Assembly: GCA_036267975.1 (NCBI GenBank)
Contig: DATAVA010000063.1
Coordinates: forward strand, 11,055 to 75,054
Length of the DNA: 64,000 nucleotides
Direction: 5' to 3'
DNA from: DAIDKA01 sp036267975
GTDB lineage: Bacteria; Pseudomonadota; Gammaproteobacteria; Steroidobacterales; Steroidobacteraceae
A program made the translations under genes and the position numbers. The notes below the pieces were generated by a model. That model saw only the letters and a list, made by a program, of their open reading frames with translations. It had not been told where the DNA came from and did not search any database. The stretch's first letter is position 1, and every line of letters begins with the position of its first letter. Below are positions 14,139-23,219 of this stretch, piece after piece.

Positions 14139-15230
14139 CTAGACGTTGAACCGGAAGTGCATGACGTCGCCTTCGCGGACGATGTATTCCTTGCCTTCGA
14201 GGCGCAGCTTGCCGACTTCGCGCGCGCCGCTCTCGCCGCGGTAGGTGATGTAGTCGGCATAGGCGATGACTTCGGCACGGATGAAGCCGCGCTCGAAATC
14301 AGTGTGAATCACGCCGGCGGCCTGCGGTGCGGTCGATCCGGCGTGCACGGTCCACGCGCGCACTTCCTTCTCACCGGCGGTGAAGTAGGTCTCCAGCCCC
14401 AGCAGCTTGAATGCGCAGCGAATGACCCGATCGAGGCCGGGCTCATCCAGCTTCAGTTCAGCCAGAAATTCGGCGCGGTCGGCCTCTTCGAGTTGCGAGA
14501 TCTCCGCTTCGATCGCGGCACACACGGCAACCACCTGCGCACCCTCGGCCGCCGCCAGTTTCTGCACGGCGGTGAGCTTCGGATTATCGGTAAAGCCCTG
14601 CTCGTCCACGTTCGCCACATACATGACGGGCTTGGCCGTCAACAGGTGCAGTTCCCTCAGGTCCCTCGCTTCCTCCTCCGTCAGCTTCAGCGCGCGGGCG
14701 GGCTGCGCCTTGTTCAGCTGCGCCCGCACCTTCTCGAACAGCGCCGCCTTGCGCACCGAGTCCTTGTCGCCGTTCTTGGCGGTCTTGGTCGCCCGCTCGT
14801 GAGCCTTCTCGATGGTCGTCAGGTCGGCGAGCGCGAGCTCGGTGTTGATGGTCTCGATGTCGGCCAGCGGATCGATCCTGCCCGCGACATGCACGATGTC
14901 ACTGTCATCGAAGCAGCGCACGACGTGCGCGATGGCATCGACCTCGCGGATGTGCGCGAGGAATTTGTTGCCCAATCCTTCGCCCTCGGACGCTCCCGCG
15001 ACCAGGCCCGCGATGTCGACGAACTCGACCGCGGCCGGCACCAGCTTCTCGGGGTTGACGATATTGGCCAGCTCCTGCAGGCGCGCATCGGGCACCGGCA
15101 CCACACCGACATTCGGATCGATGGTGCAGAACGGGTAATTCTCGGCCGCGATCTGCGCGCGCGTCAGGGCATTGAACAGCGTCGACTTGCCGACATTCGG
15201 CAGGCCCACGATTCCGCATTTGATCGACAT
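14139..15230 (-). CDS. ychF: Redox-regulated ATPase YchF
   Basis: 363 residues. Obg-family P-loop GLPNVGKSTLFNAL, then DIAGLVAGASEGEGLGNKFL, and NVDE in place of the GTPase NKxD, which explains the ATP preference known for YchF/OLA1. The C-terminal TGS-like domain ends in YIVREGDVMHFRFNV, the characteristic terminus. Binds the ribosome and affects stress responses. Directly downstream of pth in the conserved prs-rplY-pth-ychF block. Confidence 0.97.
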   Translation of the reverse strand: MSIKCGIVGLPNVGKSTLFNALTRAQIAAENYPFCTIDPNVGVVPVPDARLQELANIVNPEKLVPAAVEFVDIAGLVAGASEGEGLGNKFLAHIREVDAIAHVVRCFDDSDIVHVAGRIDPLADIETINTELALADLTTIEKAHERATKTAKNGDKDSVRKAALFEKVRAQLNKAQPARALKLTEEEARDLRELHLLTAKPVMYVANVDEQGFTDNPKLTAVQKLAAAEGAQVVAVCAAIEAEISQLEEADRAEFLAELKLDEPGLDRVIRCAFKLLGLETYFTAGEKEVRAWTVHAGSTAPQAAGVIHTDFERGFIRAEVIAYADYITYRGESGAREVGKLRLEGKEYIVREGDVMHFRFNV

Positions 15231-15248
15231 ATTGGTTTACCTTGAACT

Positions 15249-15833
15249 TTAAACAGGTCGGCCGTGCAGGGCCTGAGTAGCCCGCTGCGCGCCTTGCTGC
15301 ATCATCAACGGCACGGCATCTGCCGCGGCGGCGATCGCCACAACGATGAGCTCTTCGTCCGCCTTCGAGGGGCGGCCGAGGACGTAATGCAGCACCTTGT
15401 TGCGATCGCCGGGATGGCCGATTCCGAGCCGCAATCGCCAGAATCCCTCCGCGGTGTTCGCGAGAATATCGCGCATGCCGTTGTGGCCACCGTGGCCGCC
15501 GCCGAATTTGAGGCGAGCATCCCCGGGAGGAAAATCCAGCTCATCGTAGGCCACGAGGATCTCGCCCGGAACAATCTTGTAGAAATTCGCGATGCTGGCC
15601 AATGGCCCACCGCTGCAGTTCATGTAGGTCATGGGCTTGGCCAGCCATACCTCGCGGTCGGCAATCCGTGTACGCGCCAGATCGGCCTGATGGCGCGGCT
15701 CGTAGCGCAACGTTGCGCCATGGCGGGCGGCGAGCGCATCGACGAATGCGAAGCCCGCGTTGTGGCGCTGGCGCTCGTGTTCGGCCCCGGGATTGCCCAA
15801 ACCCACTATCAGCTTCAGGGGAACGGCATCCAT
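15249..15833 (-). CDS. pth: Peptidyl-tRNA hydrolase
   Basis: 194 residues. LIVGLGNPGAEHERQRHNAGF contains the conserved Asn and catalytic His. MTYMNCSGG, AYDELDFPPGDARLKFGGGHGGHNG and LGIGHPG complete the family signature. Recycles peptidyl-tRNA released from stalled ribosomes. 15-20 bp spacing to ychF and a terminator after rplY suggest pth-ychF form a transcription unit of their own or depend on read-through. Confidence 0.97.
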   Translation of the reverse strand: MDAVPLKLIVGLGNPGAEHERQRHNAGFAFVDALAARHGATLRYEPRHQADLARTRIADREVWLAKPMTYMNCSGGPLASIANFYKIVPGEILVAYDELDFPPGDARLKFGGGHGGHNGMRDILANTAEGFWRLRLGIGHPGDRNKVLHYVLGRPSKADEELIVVAIAAAADAVPLMMQQGAQRATQALHGRPV

Positions 15834-15850
15834 GAGCGCACGCCTGCATT

Positions 15851-15895
15851 GAAGGAAAAAAGGTACGCGCGGGCAAGCGCAAACTCGCCCGCGCG
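15851..15895 (-). terminator. Rho-independent terminator after rplY
   Basis: On the minus strand a perfect 9-bp stem CGCGCGGGC/GCCCGCGCG (15887-15895 and 15866-15874) is followed by TACCTTTTTTCC (down to about 15852). A strong GC hairpin plus U tract placed 10 bp after the rplY stop and before pth. Confidence 0.85.
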
Positions 15896-15905
15896 TCCGT
15901 CACGG

Positions 15906-16640
15906 CTACTTCTTGCCCGCGTCCTTCTTGGCAGGAGCGGCGGCAGCCTTGTCGTCCTTCTTCGCATCCGCACCGGCGGCGGCGCCGGTAGCGGCAGCGG
16001 CAGCAGGCGCTGCGGCCGCACCCTCGACCGGGGCAGCTTCGGCGGCGACCGCCTCGGGCTCCTCGGCACGCGGGCTATGGATGGAGACGACGGCAGGGTT
16101 GCGGCCATGCCCCAGCGCTGGCAACACCACCCCCTCCGGAACCACCACGTCGGACAGATACTTGATGTCATTCAAGTTCATGGTCGACATGTCGATGTCG
16201 AGGAACTCCGGCAAATCCTTCGGCAGGCACACCACTTCCACTTCGTTCATCAGATGCGACACGATGCCGCCCTGGGTCTTCACGCCCGGGGAGGCGCTGG
16301 CGTTGCGGAAATGGATGGGCAGGCGAATGCGCAGCTTCTCATTCTCCACGACCCGCTGCATGTCCAGGTGCACGACCAGGTTCTTGGCCGGATGCATCTG
16401 CACGTCCTTGACGATAGCGGCCTGCGTCTCGTCGGCTACTTTCAGCTGCACGATGGATGAGTAGAACTTCTCGTTGTCGATCATCGTCAGCAGCTTTTGC
16501 TGATCGAGGACCAGGGCGCGCGGGTTCTGCCCGCCGCCGTACAATATGGCCGGAACTTTTCCAGTGACACGCAGGCGGCGGCTCGCACCTTTGCCTTGCG
16601 TGTCCCGGAATTCCGCGCCGATCACAAATGAAATGCGCAT
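15906..16640 (-). CDS. rplY: 50S ribosomal protein L25/general stress protein Ctc
   Basis: 244 residues from ATG 16640. Ctc form: an N-terminal L25 5S-rRNA-binding domain (GAEFRDTQGKGASRRLR, PAILYGGG, KNLVVHLDMQRV) followed by the TL5-like beta domain (VCLPKDLPEFLDIDMS). There is also a 55-residue Ala/Pro/Lys-rich tail ending in KKDAGKK, longer than usual. The upstream in-frame ATG at 16706 lacks family sequence. Transcribed after prs and ends at a strong terminator. Confidence 0.95.
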   Translation of the reverse strand: MRISFVIGAEFRDTQGKGASRRLRVTGKVPAILYGGGQNPRALVLDQQKLLTMIDNEKFYSSIVQLKVADETQAAIVKDVQMHPAKNLVVHLDMQRVVENEKLRIRLPIHFRNASASPGVKTQGGIVSHLMNEVEVVCLPKDLPEFLDIDMSTMNLNDIKYLSDVVVPEGVVLPALGHGRNPAVVSIHSPRAEEPEAVAAEAAPVEGAAAAPAAAAATGAAAGADAKKDDKAAAAPAKKDAGKK

Positions 16641-16765
16641 TGTTGAACTCCTGAAACAGTCATCACTTCGCCGCACCATGCGGCATTCACGCCACCCCGC
16701 GACCAAAGGGGCGTGATCAACACGACCCGCGTGCCACCCGATGTGGCAGCCGGTCTTATCAATTC

Positions 16766-17719
16766 CTAATCCACGTACAGCGAACTGACGGACTCCTCAG
16801 CCCGTATGCGCCGTATCGTCTCCGCCAGCAACGCCGCCACCGACAGCTGGCGGATGCGGCCGACATTCTGTGCCGCCTGCGACAGCGGAATGGTGTCAGT
16901 CACCACCAGCTCATCCAGCGCCGACTTGCCGATGCGTTCGAGCGCGGCGCCCGACAGCAGCGCGTGCGTGATGTACGAGGTCACCTTCAGCGCACCGGCA
17001 TCCTTCAGCGCCTGTGCTGCCAGGCACAGTGTCCCAGCCGTATCCACCATGTCATCGACCAGCACGCAGTTCTTCCCGGCGACCTCGCCGATGATGTTCA
17101 TCACCCGCGACTCATTCGGTCGCGGGCGGCGCTTGTCGATGATGGCCAGATCCGCATCATCCAGCCGGCGCGCGAACGCGCGGGCGCGGGCCACACCGCC
17201 GACATCGGGCGACACCACGACCAGGTTGCTGTCGCCGCGCTTCCAGGCATCACCCAGCAGCACCGGCGAGCCATACACATTGTCCACGGGGATATCGAAG
17301 AACCCCATGATCTGGTCCGAATGCAGATCCAGCGTCAGCAGCCGGTCGACACCGGCGCCGGCGATCATGTTCGCGACCAGCTTCGCGGTAATCGCCGAAC
17401 GGGTCGCGCGCGGCCGCCGGTCCTGGCGCGAATAACCGAAATACGGCACGACCGCCGTGATACGTGCGGCCGAGGCACGACGGCACGCATCCACGAGCAC
17501 CAGCAGCTCCATCAGATGATCGTTCACCGGCGGGCAGGTCGACTGCACGATGAACACATCGCGGCCGCGAACGTTATCGATCAGTTCGACGTTGACCTCA
17601 CCGTCACTGAACCGGCCGACCTCGGCCTCGCCCAGCGGCACACCGAGGTGCCGCGCGATCTCATGCGCCAGCGCCCGGTTGGCATTTCCGGTGAACAACG
17701 CCATCGTGTCGTCAGTCAC
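16766..17719 (-). CDS. prs: Ribose-phosphate pyrophosphokinase (PRPP synthase)
   Basis: 317 residues, full length. Catalytic signature VLVDDMVDTAGTLCLAAQAL (PRPP-binding loop), flexible loop KRRPRPNESRVMN, and VVPYFGYSRQDRR for ATP. Makes PRPP for purine, pyrimidine, His, Trp and NAD synthesis. In many gammaproteobacteria it lies directly after tRNA-Gln and ispE; here a 0.9-kb insert separates them. Confidence 0.97.
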   Translation of the reverse strand: MTDDTMALFTGNANRALAHEIARHLGVPLGEAEVGRFSDGEVNVELIDNVRGRDVFIVQSTCPPVNDHLMELLVLVDACRRASAARITAVVPYFGYSRQDRRPRATRSAITAKLVANMIAGAGVDRLLTLDLHSDQIMGFFDIPVDNVYGSPVLLGDAWKRGDSNLVVVSPDVGGVARARAFARRLDDADLAIIDKRRPRPNESRVMNIIGEVAGKNCVLVDDMVDTAGTLCLAAQALKDAGALKVTSYITHALLSGAALERIGKSALDELVVTDTIPLSQAAQNVGRIRQLSVAALLAETIRRIRAEESVSSLYVD

Positions 17720-17763
17720 GACCCATATCTCCCCATCTCGTATGGCCCATCGACAAACGTGGG

Positions 17764-17810
17764 TGGGATGGAAGGATTCGAACCTCCGGATGGCGGGATC
17801 AAAACCCGCC
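17764..17810 (-). repeat. tRNA-Gln 3'-half copy (attachment-site-like)
   Basis: 47 bp matching tRNA-Gln (from 18649) at 45 positions: acceptor 3' strand, T arm, and anticodon arm up to the loop containing the TTG anticodon. It lacks the CCA. Past the anticodon stem it diverges, so it is not a complete tRNA. Probably the far end of an element that once integrated at tRNA-Gln. Confidence 0.8.
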
Positions 17811-18123
17811 CATAAGCTTTGTAAAAACAGTAAGTTACCGATTTTATGAAGCTAAGCATCCCCCTCTATCCCATCCATAGCAGCCGCCAAAGTGGGCACC
17901 GGACTCTCGGCCTGTGCCTGGCCGACCAATCGGGCGGCGGATGATACACGATGACCTTTCCCGCCGGGTTGATTTCAATCTCACCTAAGGCGCTGTCCGC
18001 CATAGGGTATTTCCCCTGAGAATCCGCCGGTTCGAGCCTACGGCCGCTCGCGGTCTGACTCGTACCTGACGCAGGTGAGCCCGGATTTGCCGGTAGGCCG
18101 AGCCTCCGGACTGCTCTCGGTTC
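17811..18123. other. Islet DNA without a gene; imperfect hairpin next to the tRNA-Gln copy
   Basis: Arms 17813-17826 and 17842-17855 pair at 11 of 14 positions (AT-rich). Further on, TATCCCA near 17868 could pair with the copy's acceptor end, a possible trace of a complete but destroyed tRNA. CTGAGAA (18016) and TTCTCAG (18120) form a weak long-range inverted repeat. No open frame is convincing. Confidence 0.4.
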
Positions 18124-18450
18124 TCAGATAGGCTTACAGCTCGACTGGACCATGACGATCTCGGAGATTCTCTTGTCGTATTGCTTGACGCACATAGCGG
18201 CATCCTTGGTGCCGGCGGGAACGTCCACCTCACATGCGTCGGTGCTATCACGGTCGTTGAATGAAATTTGCCAAGCGAACTGACATCTATAATTTGCCGA
18301 ATCACCTTCCGGCGACGTCACTACGACCCTGGAAGTTCGCGCGTCCTTTGGGTCTTTTTCTACCCTCGCCTTGGGGATCGCCGCCATCGCAACGGCGGCA
18401 ATGGAAACAGCACACACAGCCAGAATGAGCCGCTTGATCGCCATTTTCAT
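18124..18450 (-). CDS. Small secreted cysteine-containing protein, unknown
   Basis: 108 residues with a clear signal peptide (KRLILAVCAVSIAAVAMAA-I). The mature part of about 85 residues has four Cys (YRC, DAC, AMC, SSC), probably two disulfides, and ends in QSSCKPI. I do not recognise a family. It is the sole gene of the tRNA-Gln islet. Confidence 0.6.
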   Translation of the reverse strand: MKMAIKRLILAVCAVSIAAVAMAAIPKARVEKDPKDARTSRVVVTSPEGDSANYRCQFAWQISFNDRDSTDACEVDVPAGTKDAAMCVKQYDKRISEIVMVQSSCKPI

Positions 18451-18644
18451 TGTATGTTCCTCATCGATATATGGTTGCGGATGACGGGTAACGCGCAGTG
18501 CTCACAACGCAGCATTCTACGACCGCTCATCCACAATAGGACTATCCCCGGAGTAGACCTGCTGGACTATCGCGTTGTGCATCACAACATTCGCAATTCG
18601 CTGCGCTGCGCTGCGCTGCGGGTCAGACCGCTCAGGTGAGAAAT

Positions 18645-18719
18645 TGGCTGGGGTGGAAGGATTCGAACCTCCGAATGGCGGGATCAAAACCCGCTGCCTT
18701 ACCACTTGGCGACACCCCA
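18645..18719 (-). tRNA. tRNA-Gln (TTG)
   Basis: 75 nt with encoded CCA and discriminator G. Acceptor TGGGGTG/CACCCCA; anticodon loop contains TTG flanked by stem GCGGG/CCCGC-like pairs; T arm GGAGG-TTCGAAT-CCTTC. Located between ispE and prs as in many gammaproteobacteria. Confidence 0.93.
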
Positions 18720-18733
18720 CCATAAACAATCCC

Positions 18734-19573
18734 TCAGGCGCGCATCGCAAGCAGCGGCGAGACATTCATGCCGCGGGCCACCATACCGCGCCACGGCGCA
18801 GGGACCCTCGTCACGATGTCTTGTGCCTCATCCTGAGCTGCGCAGGGCGCGAAAATGCAGGCTCCCGTGCCAGTCAGCCGCGCCGGCGCGAAGTGTCCCA
18901 GCCAGTCCAGCGCGCGCGCGACTTCGGGGTAGCGCGCGCGCACCACCGGTTCGAAATCATTTCGCCCGCCCGACTGTAAAAAGCCGCCCATTGTGATGGG
19001 GGGTGAATTTCGTGTCAATTCAGGCGCCTGGAACACAGCCGCTGTCGGGACGTGGACTTGAGGATGCACCAGCGCGAACCAGCTGGGCGGCAACGCCAGT
19101 GGCGTGAGGCGCTCGCCGCGCCCTTCGGCCCAGGCGGAATGCCCGCGGACGAATACCGGCACGTCCGCCCCCAGTTCGACGCCAATATCCGCAAGTTCAT
19201 CGTCGTTCAGGCCACACTCCCACATCCTGTTCAGCGCCACGAGCGCCGTCGCGGCGTCCGAACTGCCACCCCCGAGGCCCCCACCCAGCGGAATGCGCTT
19301 GGTGACGCTCAGGGTCGCGCCCAGCCGATTTCCGGTGGCCGCCTGCAGCGCGCGGGCGGCCCGCACCACCAGGTCGGACTCCGCCGGCACGCCCTGCGGT
19401 CCGGTCGGCCGCTCGATCAGACCGTCGGGTCGAATCTGAATATGGATGTCGTCCGCGAGGTCGATGAGTTGAAACAGCGTCTGCAGGTCGTGATAACCAT
19501 CGCTGCGCCGGCCGGTGATGTGCAGAAACAGATTGAGCTTGGCGGGCGCCGGCCAGCGGGTCGCGCCGCTCAT
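18734..19573 (-). CDS. ispE: 4-diphosphocytidyl-2-C-methyl-D-erythritol kinase
   Basis: 279 residues. GHMP kinase: PAKLNLFLHITGRRSDGYHDL at the N-terminus with the substrate Lys, and the ATP loop PLGGGLGGGSSDAATAL. Fourth enzyme of the MEP isoprenoid pathway. Overlaps lolB by 4 bp (ATGA) in a TPR-lolB-ispE operon. Confidence 0.97.
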   Translation of the reverse strand: MSGATRWPAPAKLNLFLHITGRRSDGYHDLQTLFQLIDLADDIHIQIRPDGLIERPTGPQGVPAESDLVVRAARALQAATGNRLGATLSVTKRIPLGGGLGGGSSDAATALVALNRMWECGLNDDELADIGVELGADVPVFVRGHSAWAEGRGERLTPLALPPSWFALVHPQVHVPTAAVFQAPELTRNSPPITMGGFLQSGGRNDFEPVVRARYPEVARALDWLGHFAPARLTGTGACIFAPCAAQDEAQDIVTRVPAPWRGMVARGMNVSPLLAMRA

Positions 19574-20217
19574 GGCGCACGCCAGCCTTCGAGGCTGAGT
19601 TTCACGCGCACCTTATCGCGTGTCACCGTCATCTTCTGGGGCAACGCACCGTCCGCGGTTTGCATGTAGTCGTTGTACGTCACCGTCCAGCCCGACTGCG
19701 CCAGGGAACCCAGATAGCCCTGCACATTCAAGCTTTCAGTGCTCGGGTCCGCCGGATCGGGCACGCCCTGGATCCAGTAACGCAGGCTGCTCAAAGGTGG
19801 CTCGAAGCCCATGCGTCGGACCAATGAGTCGTGCGCCGCCTCGCTGTCGAGCGCCTCGCCCGATGGATTCGTCACGGTCAACGTGCCCGCATCATCGACG
19901 ATGCGCACGCCACCCACGCCCAGGGGGCCATCCAGGCTGATGGTACTGCGCGAGCCATCCTGACTCCAGCGCAGGTGGGCCTGGAAACCATCGGTTCCGG
20001 CGACGACCCCGATGCGCCCCTGGGCCGTGAACTGCGCGCGCGCCTGCAGCTGCAGGCGCCGCGCGGGCCAGCCGGCGATGACTTGTGCGGGGGCCACCGC
20101 GGGCGCAATGGGTTTGGGGACGCTCTGGCAGCCGACCAGCCACAGCGCGGCGCCGAGCAGGACAACCAGCTGCAGCGGCCGCAGGAACGCGGCCACGGCC
20201 CGGCTGCCAACCGGCAT
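19570..20217 (-). CDS. lolB: Outer-membrane lipoprotein LolB
   Basis: 215 residues; signal peptide with lipobox LVGC (Cys30), then the LolB barrel (FTAQGRIGVVAGTDGFQAHLRW, SLDGPLGVGGVRI, LRYWIQGVPDPA). Receives lipoproteins from LolA and inserts them into the outer membrane. One base separates it from the upstream TPR gene; it is coupled to ispE. Confidence 0.93.
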   Translation of the reverse strand: MPVGSRAVAAFLRPLQLVVLLGAALWLVGCQSVPKPIAPAVAPAQVIAGWPARRLQLQARAQFTAQGRIGVVAGTDGFQAHLRWSQDGSRSTISLDGPLGVGGVRIVDDAGTLTVTNPSGEALDSEAAHDSLVRRMGFEPPLSSLRYWIQGVPDPADPSTESLNVQGYLGSLAQSGWTVTYNDYMQTADGALPQKMTVTRDKVRVKLSLEGWRAP

Positions 20218-20218
20218 A

Positions 20219-21970
20219 TCAGCGGTGCCCGGAACTCGGCACCAGGCGCTGCCGCGTGGCCGCGAGCGCCGCTGACTCCGGATGACGGGTCAACGCATCG
20301 TTGAGCACCTTGCGCGCCTGCGCCTGCGACCCACTCGTCCACAGCGCCTCCACCCAGTGGGCCGCGATATCCGGATCCTGGCCGACGTTGTAGGCATGTT
20401 CGAGAATGCCGGCCGCATCGCGCGAATCCCCGCGTCGCAACCGCACCCACCCCAGGCTGTCCAGCGCCGCCGGACTGTCCGGGGTGACCAGCAGGGCCTG
20501 GCGAATCAGCTTCTCGGCGCGCGGCAACTGCTGCCGATGGTCCGCGAGGGTATAGCCCAGCGCATTGAGTATGGTCGGGTCGTCCGGGCGCGCGACCAGC
20601 AGCACCTCGAAGGCCTGCACTGATTCGCGGGTCTGCCCGGCACGCTCCAGCATCGTGGCATGCTCGTATTCGAGGGTCGGATTGTTTGGATAGGACTGGG
20701 CCGCAGCCGCGAGCAAAGCAAGCGCCCCATCGGCATCGCCATGATCCGCCAGCAGATGAGCCTTCTGCACCACGAGCTCAAAGGTGGTGCGCGCATCATG
20801 ACTGGCCAGATCATCTACCAGTGCGAACGCCTCGGCGCGCTTGCCGGCGTCGAGCAGCAGACCCGCCGCGGCCATCCGCGCCGGTGCCGCCATCGAGGAG
20901 TCGATCAGTCGCCGGTAGATGGCAAGCGCGGCATCCTTATCGCCCTGTGCTTCGGCAATCTGCGCCAGATAAAACATGGCGCCATCACCGGCCTCGCCCG
21001 TGCTCATCAACGCAGTGAAGCGCTTTTGTGCCTGCGCCAGATCGCCGTTGTCATAGGCAAGCAGCGCCAGCCGCCGGTCGATCTCCAAGGTATTGACGTC
21101 CCCTCCCGCGCGCAGCCGCTCCAGTTCCCTCGCCGCCTCGTCGGCGCGCCCCAGGTCCTGCAGAATCTCGGCCACTTCGAAAACACCTTCCGTCGCATCC
21201 AGCTTTGCGACCTCATGCGCCGTGGCCAGCGCCAGCGTCGCATCGCCGCGCAGCACGGCAATGCGGGCCTTCAGCCGCAGGGCATCGGCGGACTTGGGAT
21301 CGCGTTGCAATGCTTCCTCGACCAGATGGTCGGCGCGTTTGAAGTCATAGGCTTCGACCGCCATGGCACCCAGCGCGGTCAGCACCGCCGCCGAGCGTTG
21401 TGGCGTGTCGATCACCGGGTCGAGGGCCGCGAATGCGGCCGTCGCATCGGATTGATCCGCCAGCACCTGCATGGTGCCGATCAGATCGCGGTCGGCTGCC
21501 TTCGTATCAGCGGCCAGTGCAGCACTGATGCCCGCACGCGCCTCCGGTACGTGATACAGCTTCAAGGCGACGGTGGCGTAAATGAGCGCGGCCTGCGGAT
21601 CCGTTGGCGCGGCCTTGAACCAGTTCTGCACGGCGCTCCACGCGGCCGGAACATCCTGGCAGTCCAGCGCGACATCGGTGGCATGGCTGGCCAATTGAGC
21701 CGGCGCGCCCTGCGAAGCCACGGCGAAGTCATCGGAGGCGGCGCGGCAGTCACCACGCTGCAGCGCGAGCTCTCCGGCCACGCTGGCCTGGGCCGGATCA
21801 GTCGGAGTGCTTGCCGCCTCCGCAGGCGGGTCCGCTGCTGCCGCCGCCTGTGAAACGGCAGGATCCGCAGCAGCGCTTACACCTGCCGGCGGTACGGTGT
21901 GGCATCCTGCCAACGTCAGCGCTGCCACCGCGCCAACCGACAGGGTCATCCAGATTCGTGTCGCACCCAT
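20219..21970 (-). CDS. TPR-repeat lipoprotein
   Basis: 583 residues from ATG 21970, the start that gives a lipoprotein signal with lipobox LAGC (Cys23); in-frame codons upstream to 22153 look non-coding. The rest is alpha-helical with many tetratricopeptide repeats. The C-terminal ones are clearest: YEHATMLERAGQTRESVQAF, ILNALGYTLADHRQQLPRAE, LDSLGWVRLRRGDSRDAAGI. Pseudomonas has a TPR gene in the same place beside lolB. Likely an outer-membrane-attached scaffold; function not established. Confidence 0.88.
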   Translation of the reverse strand: MGATRIWMTLSVGAVAALTLAGCHTVPPAGVSAAADPAVSQAAAAADPPAEAASTPTDPAQASVAGELALQRGDCRAASDDFAVASQGAPAQLASHATDVALDCQDVPAAWSAVQNWFKAAPTDPQAALIYATVALKLYHVPEARAGISAALAADTKAADRDLIGTMQVLADQSDATAAFAALDPVIDTPQRSAAVLTALGAMAVEAYDFKRADHLVEEALQRDPKSADALRLKARIAVLRGDATLALATAHEVAKLDATEGVFEVAEILQDLGRADEAARELERLRAGGDVNTLEIDRRLALLAYDNGDLAQAQKRFTALMSTGEAGDGAMFYLAQIAEAQGDKDAALAIYRRLIDSSMAAPARMAAAGLLLDAGKRAEAFALVDDLASHDARTTFELVVQKAHLLADHGDADGALALLAAAAQSYPNNPTLEYEHATMLERAGQTRESVQAFEVLLVARPDDPTILNALGYTLADHRQQLPRAEKLIRQALLVTPDSPAALDSLGWVRLRRGDSRDAAGILEHAYNVGQDPDIAAHWVEALWTSGSQAQARKVLNDALTRHPESAALAATRQRLVPSSGHR

Positions 21971-22070
21971 CTGGCCACTATATATCCAAACACGCCTTGT
22001 CACCTCCATCCGGCATCGCTGAGAATGCCGCGCCCATTTCCGGGCGGGATCTGTAACTCTATGTAAGCCA

Positions 22071-23150
22071 ATGAAGGATTCGATTCGCCACCGCCTGGAG
22101 AAAATGCTCGACCGCTTCGAGGAAGTCGGCGGCCTGCTGGCTGATCCGGCCACCGACGGCGGTTCACCGCAGTTTCGCGAACTGTCGCGCGAATACTCGC
22201 GGCTGCAGCCCCTTACCGAGGGCTTTCAGCGCTACCGCGCACTGGAATCGGACCTGGCGACTGCTCAGCTGATGGCCGCGGACCCGGACCCCTCCATGCG
22301 TGACATGGCCGCGGAGGAAGTCCAGCGCCTGGCAGGCGCCCTGGAGGCCATGGAGGCCCAGCTGCGCAGCCTCCTGGTGCCGCGTGATCCACGCGATGAA
22401 AAGAACATCTTCCTGGAAGTCCGCGCCGGCACCGGCGGGGATGAGGCGGCGATATTCGCCGGTGACCTGCTGCGCATGTACATGCGCTACGCGCAAACGC
22501 GCGGCTTCACGACTGAAATCATCAGCGAGAGTGTCGGCGAGCATGGTGGTTACAAGGAAGTGATCTGCCGCATTGCCGGACAGAACGCATTCTTCCAGTT
22601 CCGCTTCGAATCCGGCACGCACCGCGTCCAGCGCGTGCCGGCGACCGAGGCGCAAGGGCGCATTCATACCTCCGCGTGCACGGTCGCCATCCTTCCGGAG
22701 ATCGATGAAGTCGAGAAGGTCGAAATCAACCCGGCCGATCTGCGCGTGGATACCTATCGCTCCTCCGGCGCCGGCGGCCAGCATGTGAACAAGACGGATT
22801 CGGCCATCCGCATCACCCACATTCCGACCGGCCTGGTGGTCGAGTGCCAGGAAGAGCGCTCCCAGCACAAGAACCGCTCCAAGGCCATGTCCTTGCTGAA
22901 ATCACGACTGCTCGCCGCCGAGCAGGAGAAGCAGCACAGCGAGCAGGCGCATGCCCGCAAGCTGCAGGTCGGCAGCGGCGATCGCTCCGAGCGCATCCGC
23001 ACCTACAATTTTCCGCAGGGACGCGTCACCGATCACCGCATCAATCTGACGCTGTACAAGTTGGCCGATGTGATGGACGGCAACCTGGACGAGCTCATCG
23101 GCGCCCTGCAGCAGGAACATCAGGCCGAAGAACTGGCCGCCGTGCTGTGA
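22071..23150 (+). CDS. prfA: Peptide chain release factor 1
   Basis: 359 residues. Stop-codon recognition tripeptide PAT in RVQRVPATEAQGRIHTS, and GGQ in SSGAGGQHVNKTDSA for peptide release; PrmC methylates this Gln. Normally follows hemA; here only 100 bp separate it from the divergent TPR gene, so hemA is not present at this locus. Confidence 0.98.
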   Translation: MKDSIRHRLEKMLDRFEEVGGLLADPATDGGSPQFRELSREYSRLQPLTEGFQRYRALESDLATAQLMAADPDPSMRDMAAEEVQRLAGALEAMEAQLRSLLVPRDPRDEKNIFLEVRAGTGGDEAAIFAGDLLRMYMRYAQTRGFTTEIISESVGEHGGYKEVICRIAGQNAFFQFRFESGTHRVQRVPATEAQGRIHTSACTVAILPEIDEVEKVEINPADLRVDTYRSSGAGGQHVNKTDSAIRITHIPTGLVVECQEERSQHKNRSKAMSLLKSRLLAAEQEKQHSEQAHARKLQVGSGDRSERIRTYNFPQGRVTDHRINLTLYKLADVMDGNLDELIGALQQEHQAEELAAVL

Positions 23151-23219
23151 GCAGGCGCGTTAAGCATTCTTAATACGCCCACAAGGCGCCGGCGCGGTCT
23201 GGTTCGTTATTGTCTGCGG

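Larger units (their letters stand above)
17764..18719. mobile_element. Small integrated islet at tRNA-Gln
   Basis: About 0.9 kb lies between tRNA-Gln and its 3'-half copy, in a place where prs normally follows tRNA-Gln directly. The only gene inside is one small secreted protein; no integrase is left. A tetramer of CTGCG at 18601-18620 lies next to the tRNA end. Confidence 0.6.

Noticed and set aside
17764..17876. A complete second tRNA-Gln, or a tRNA with an intron
   Set aside because: The 3' half is clear, but no D arm or 5' anticodon strand can be built; only a 6-bp acceptor-like match at 17868 exists, which may be chance.
18016..18127. CTGAGAA...TTCTCAG long-range inverted repeat as transposon ends
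   Set aside because: 7-bp arms with no transposase, no target duplication seen, and inner sequences do not pair.
18598..18621. CTGCG tandem repeat as a possible CRISPR or regulatory array
   Set aside because: Only four 5-bp units; ordinary simple repeat. No CRISPR array was seen anywhere in the window.
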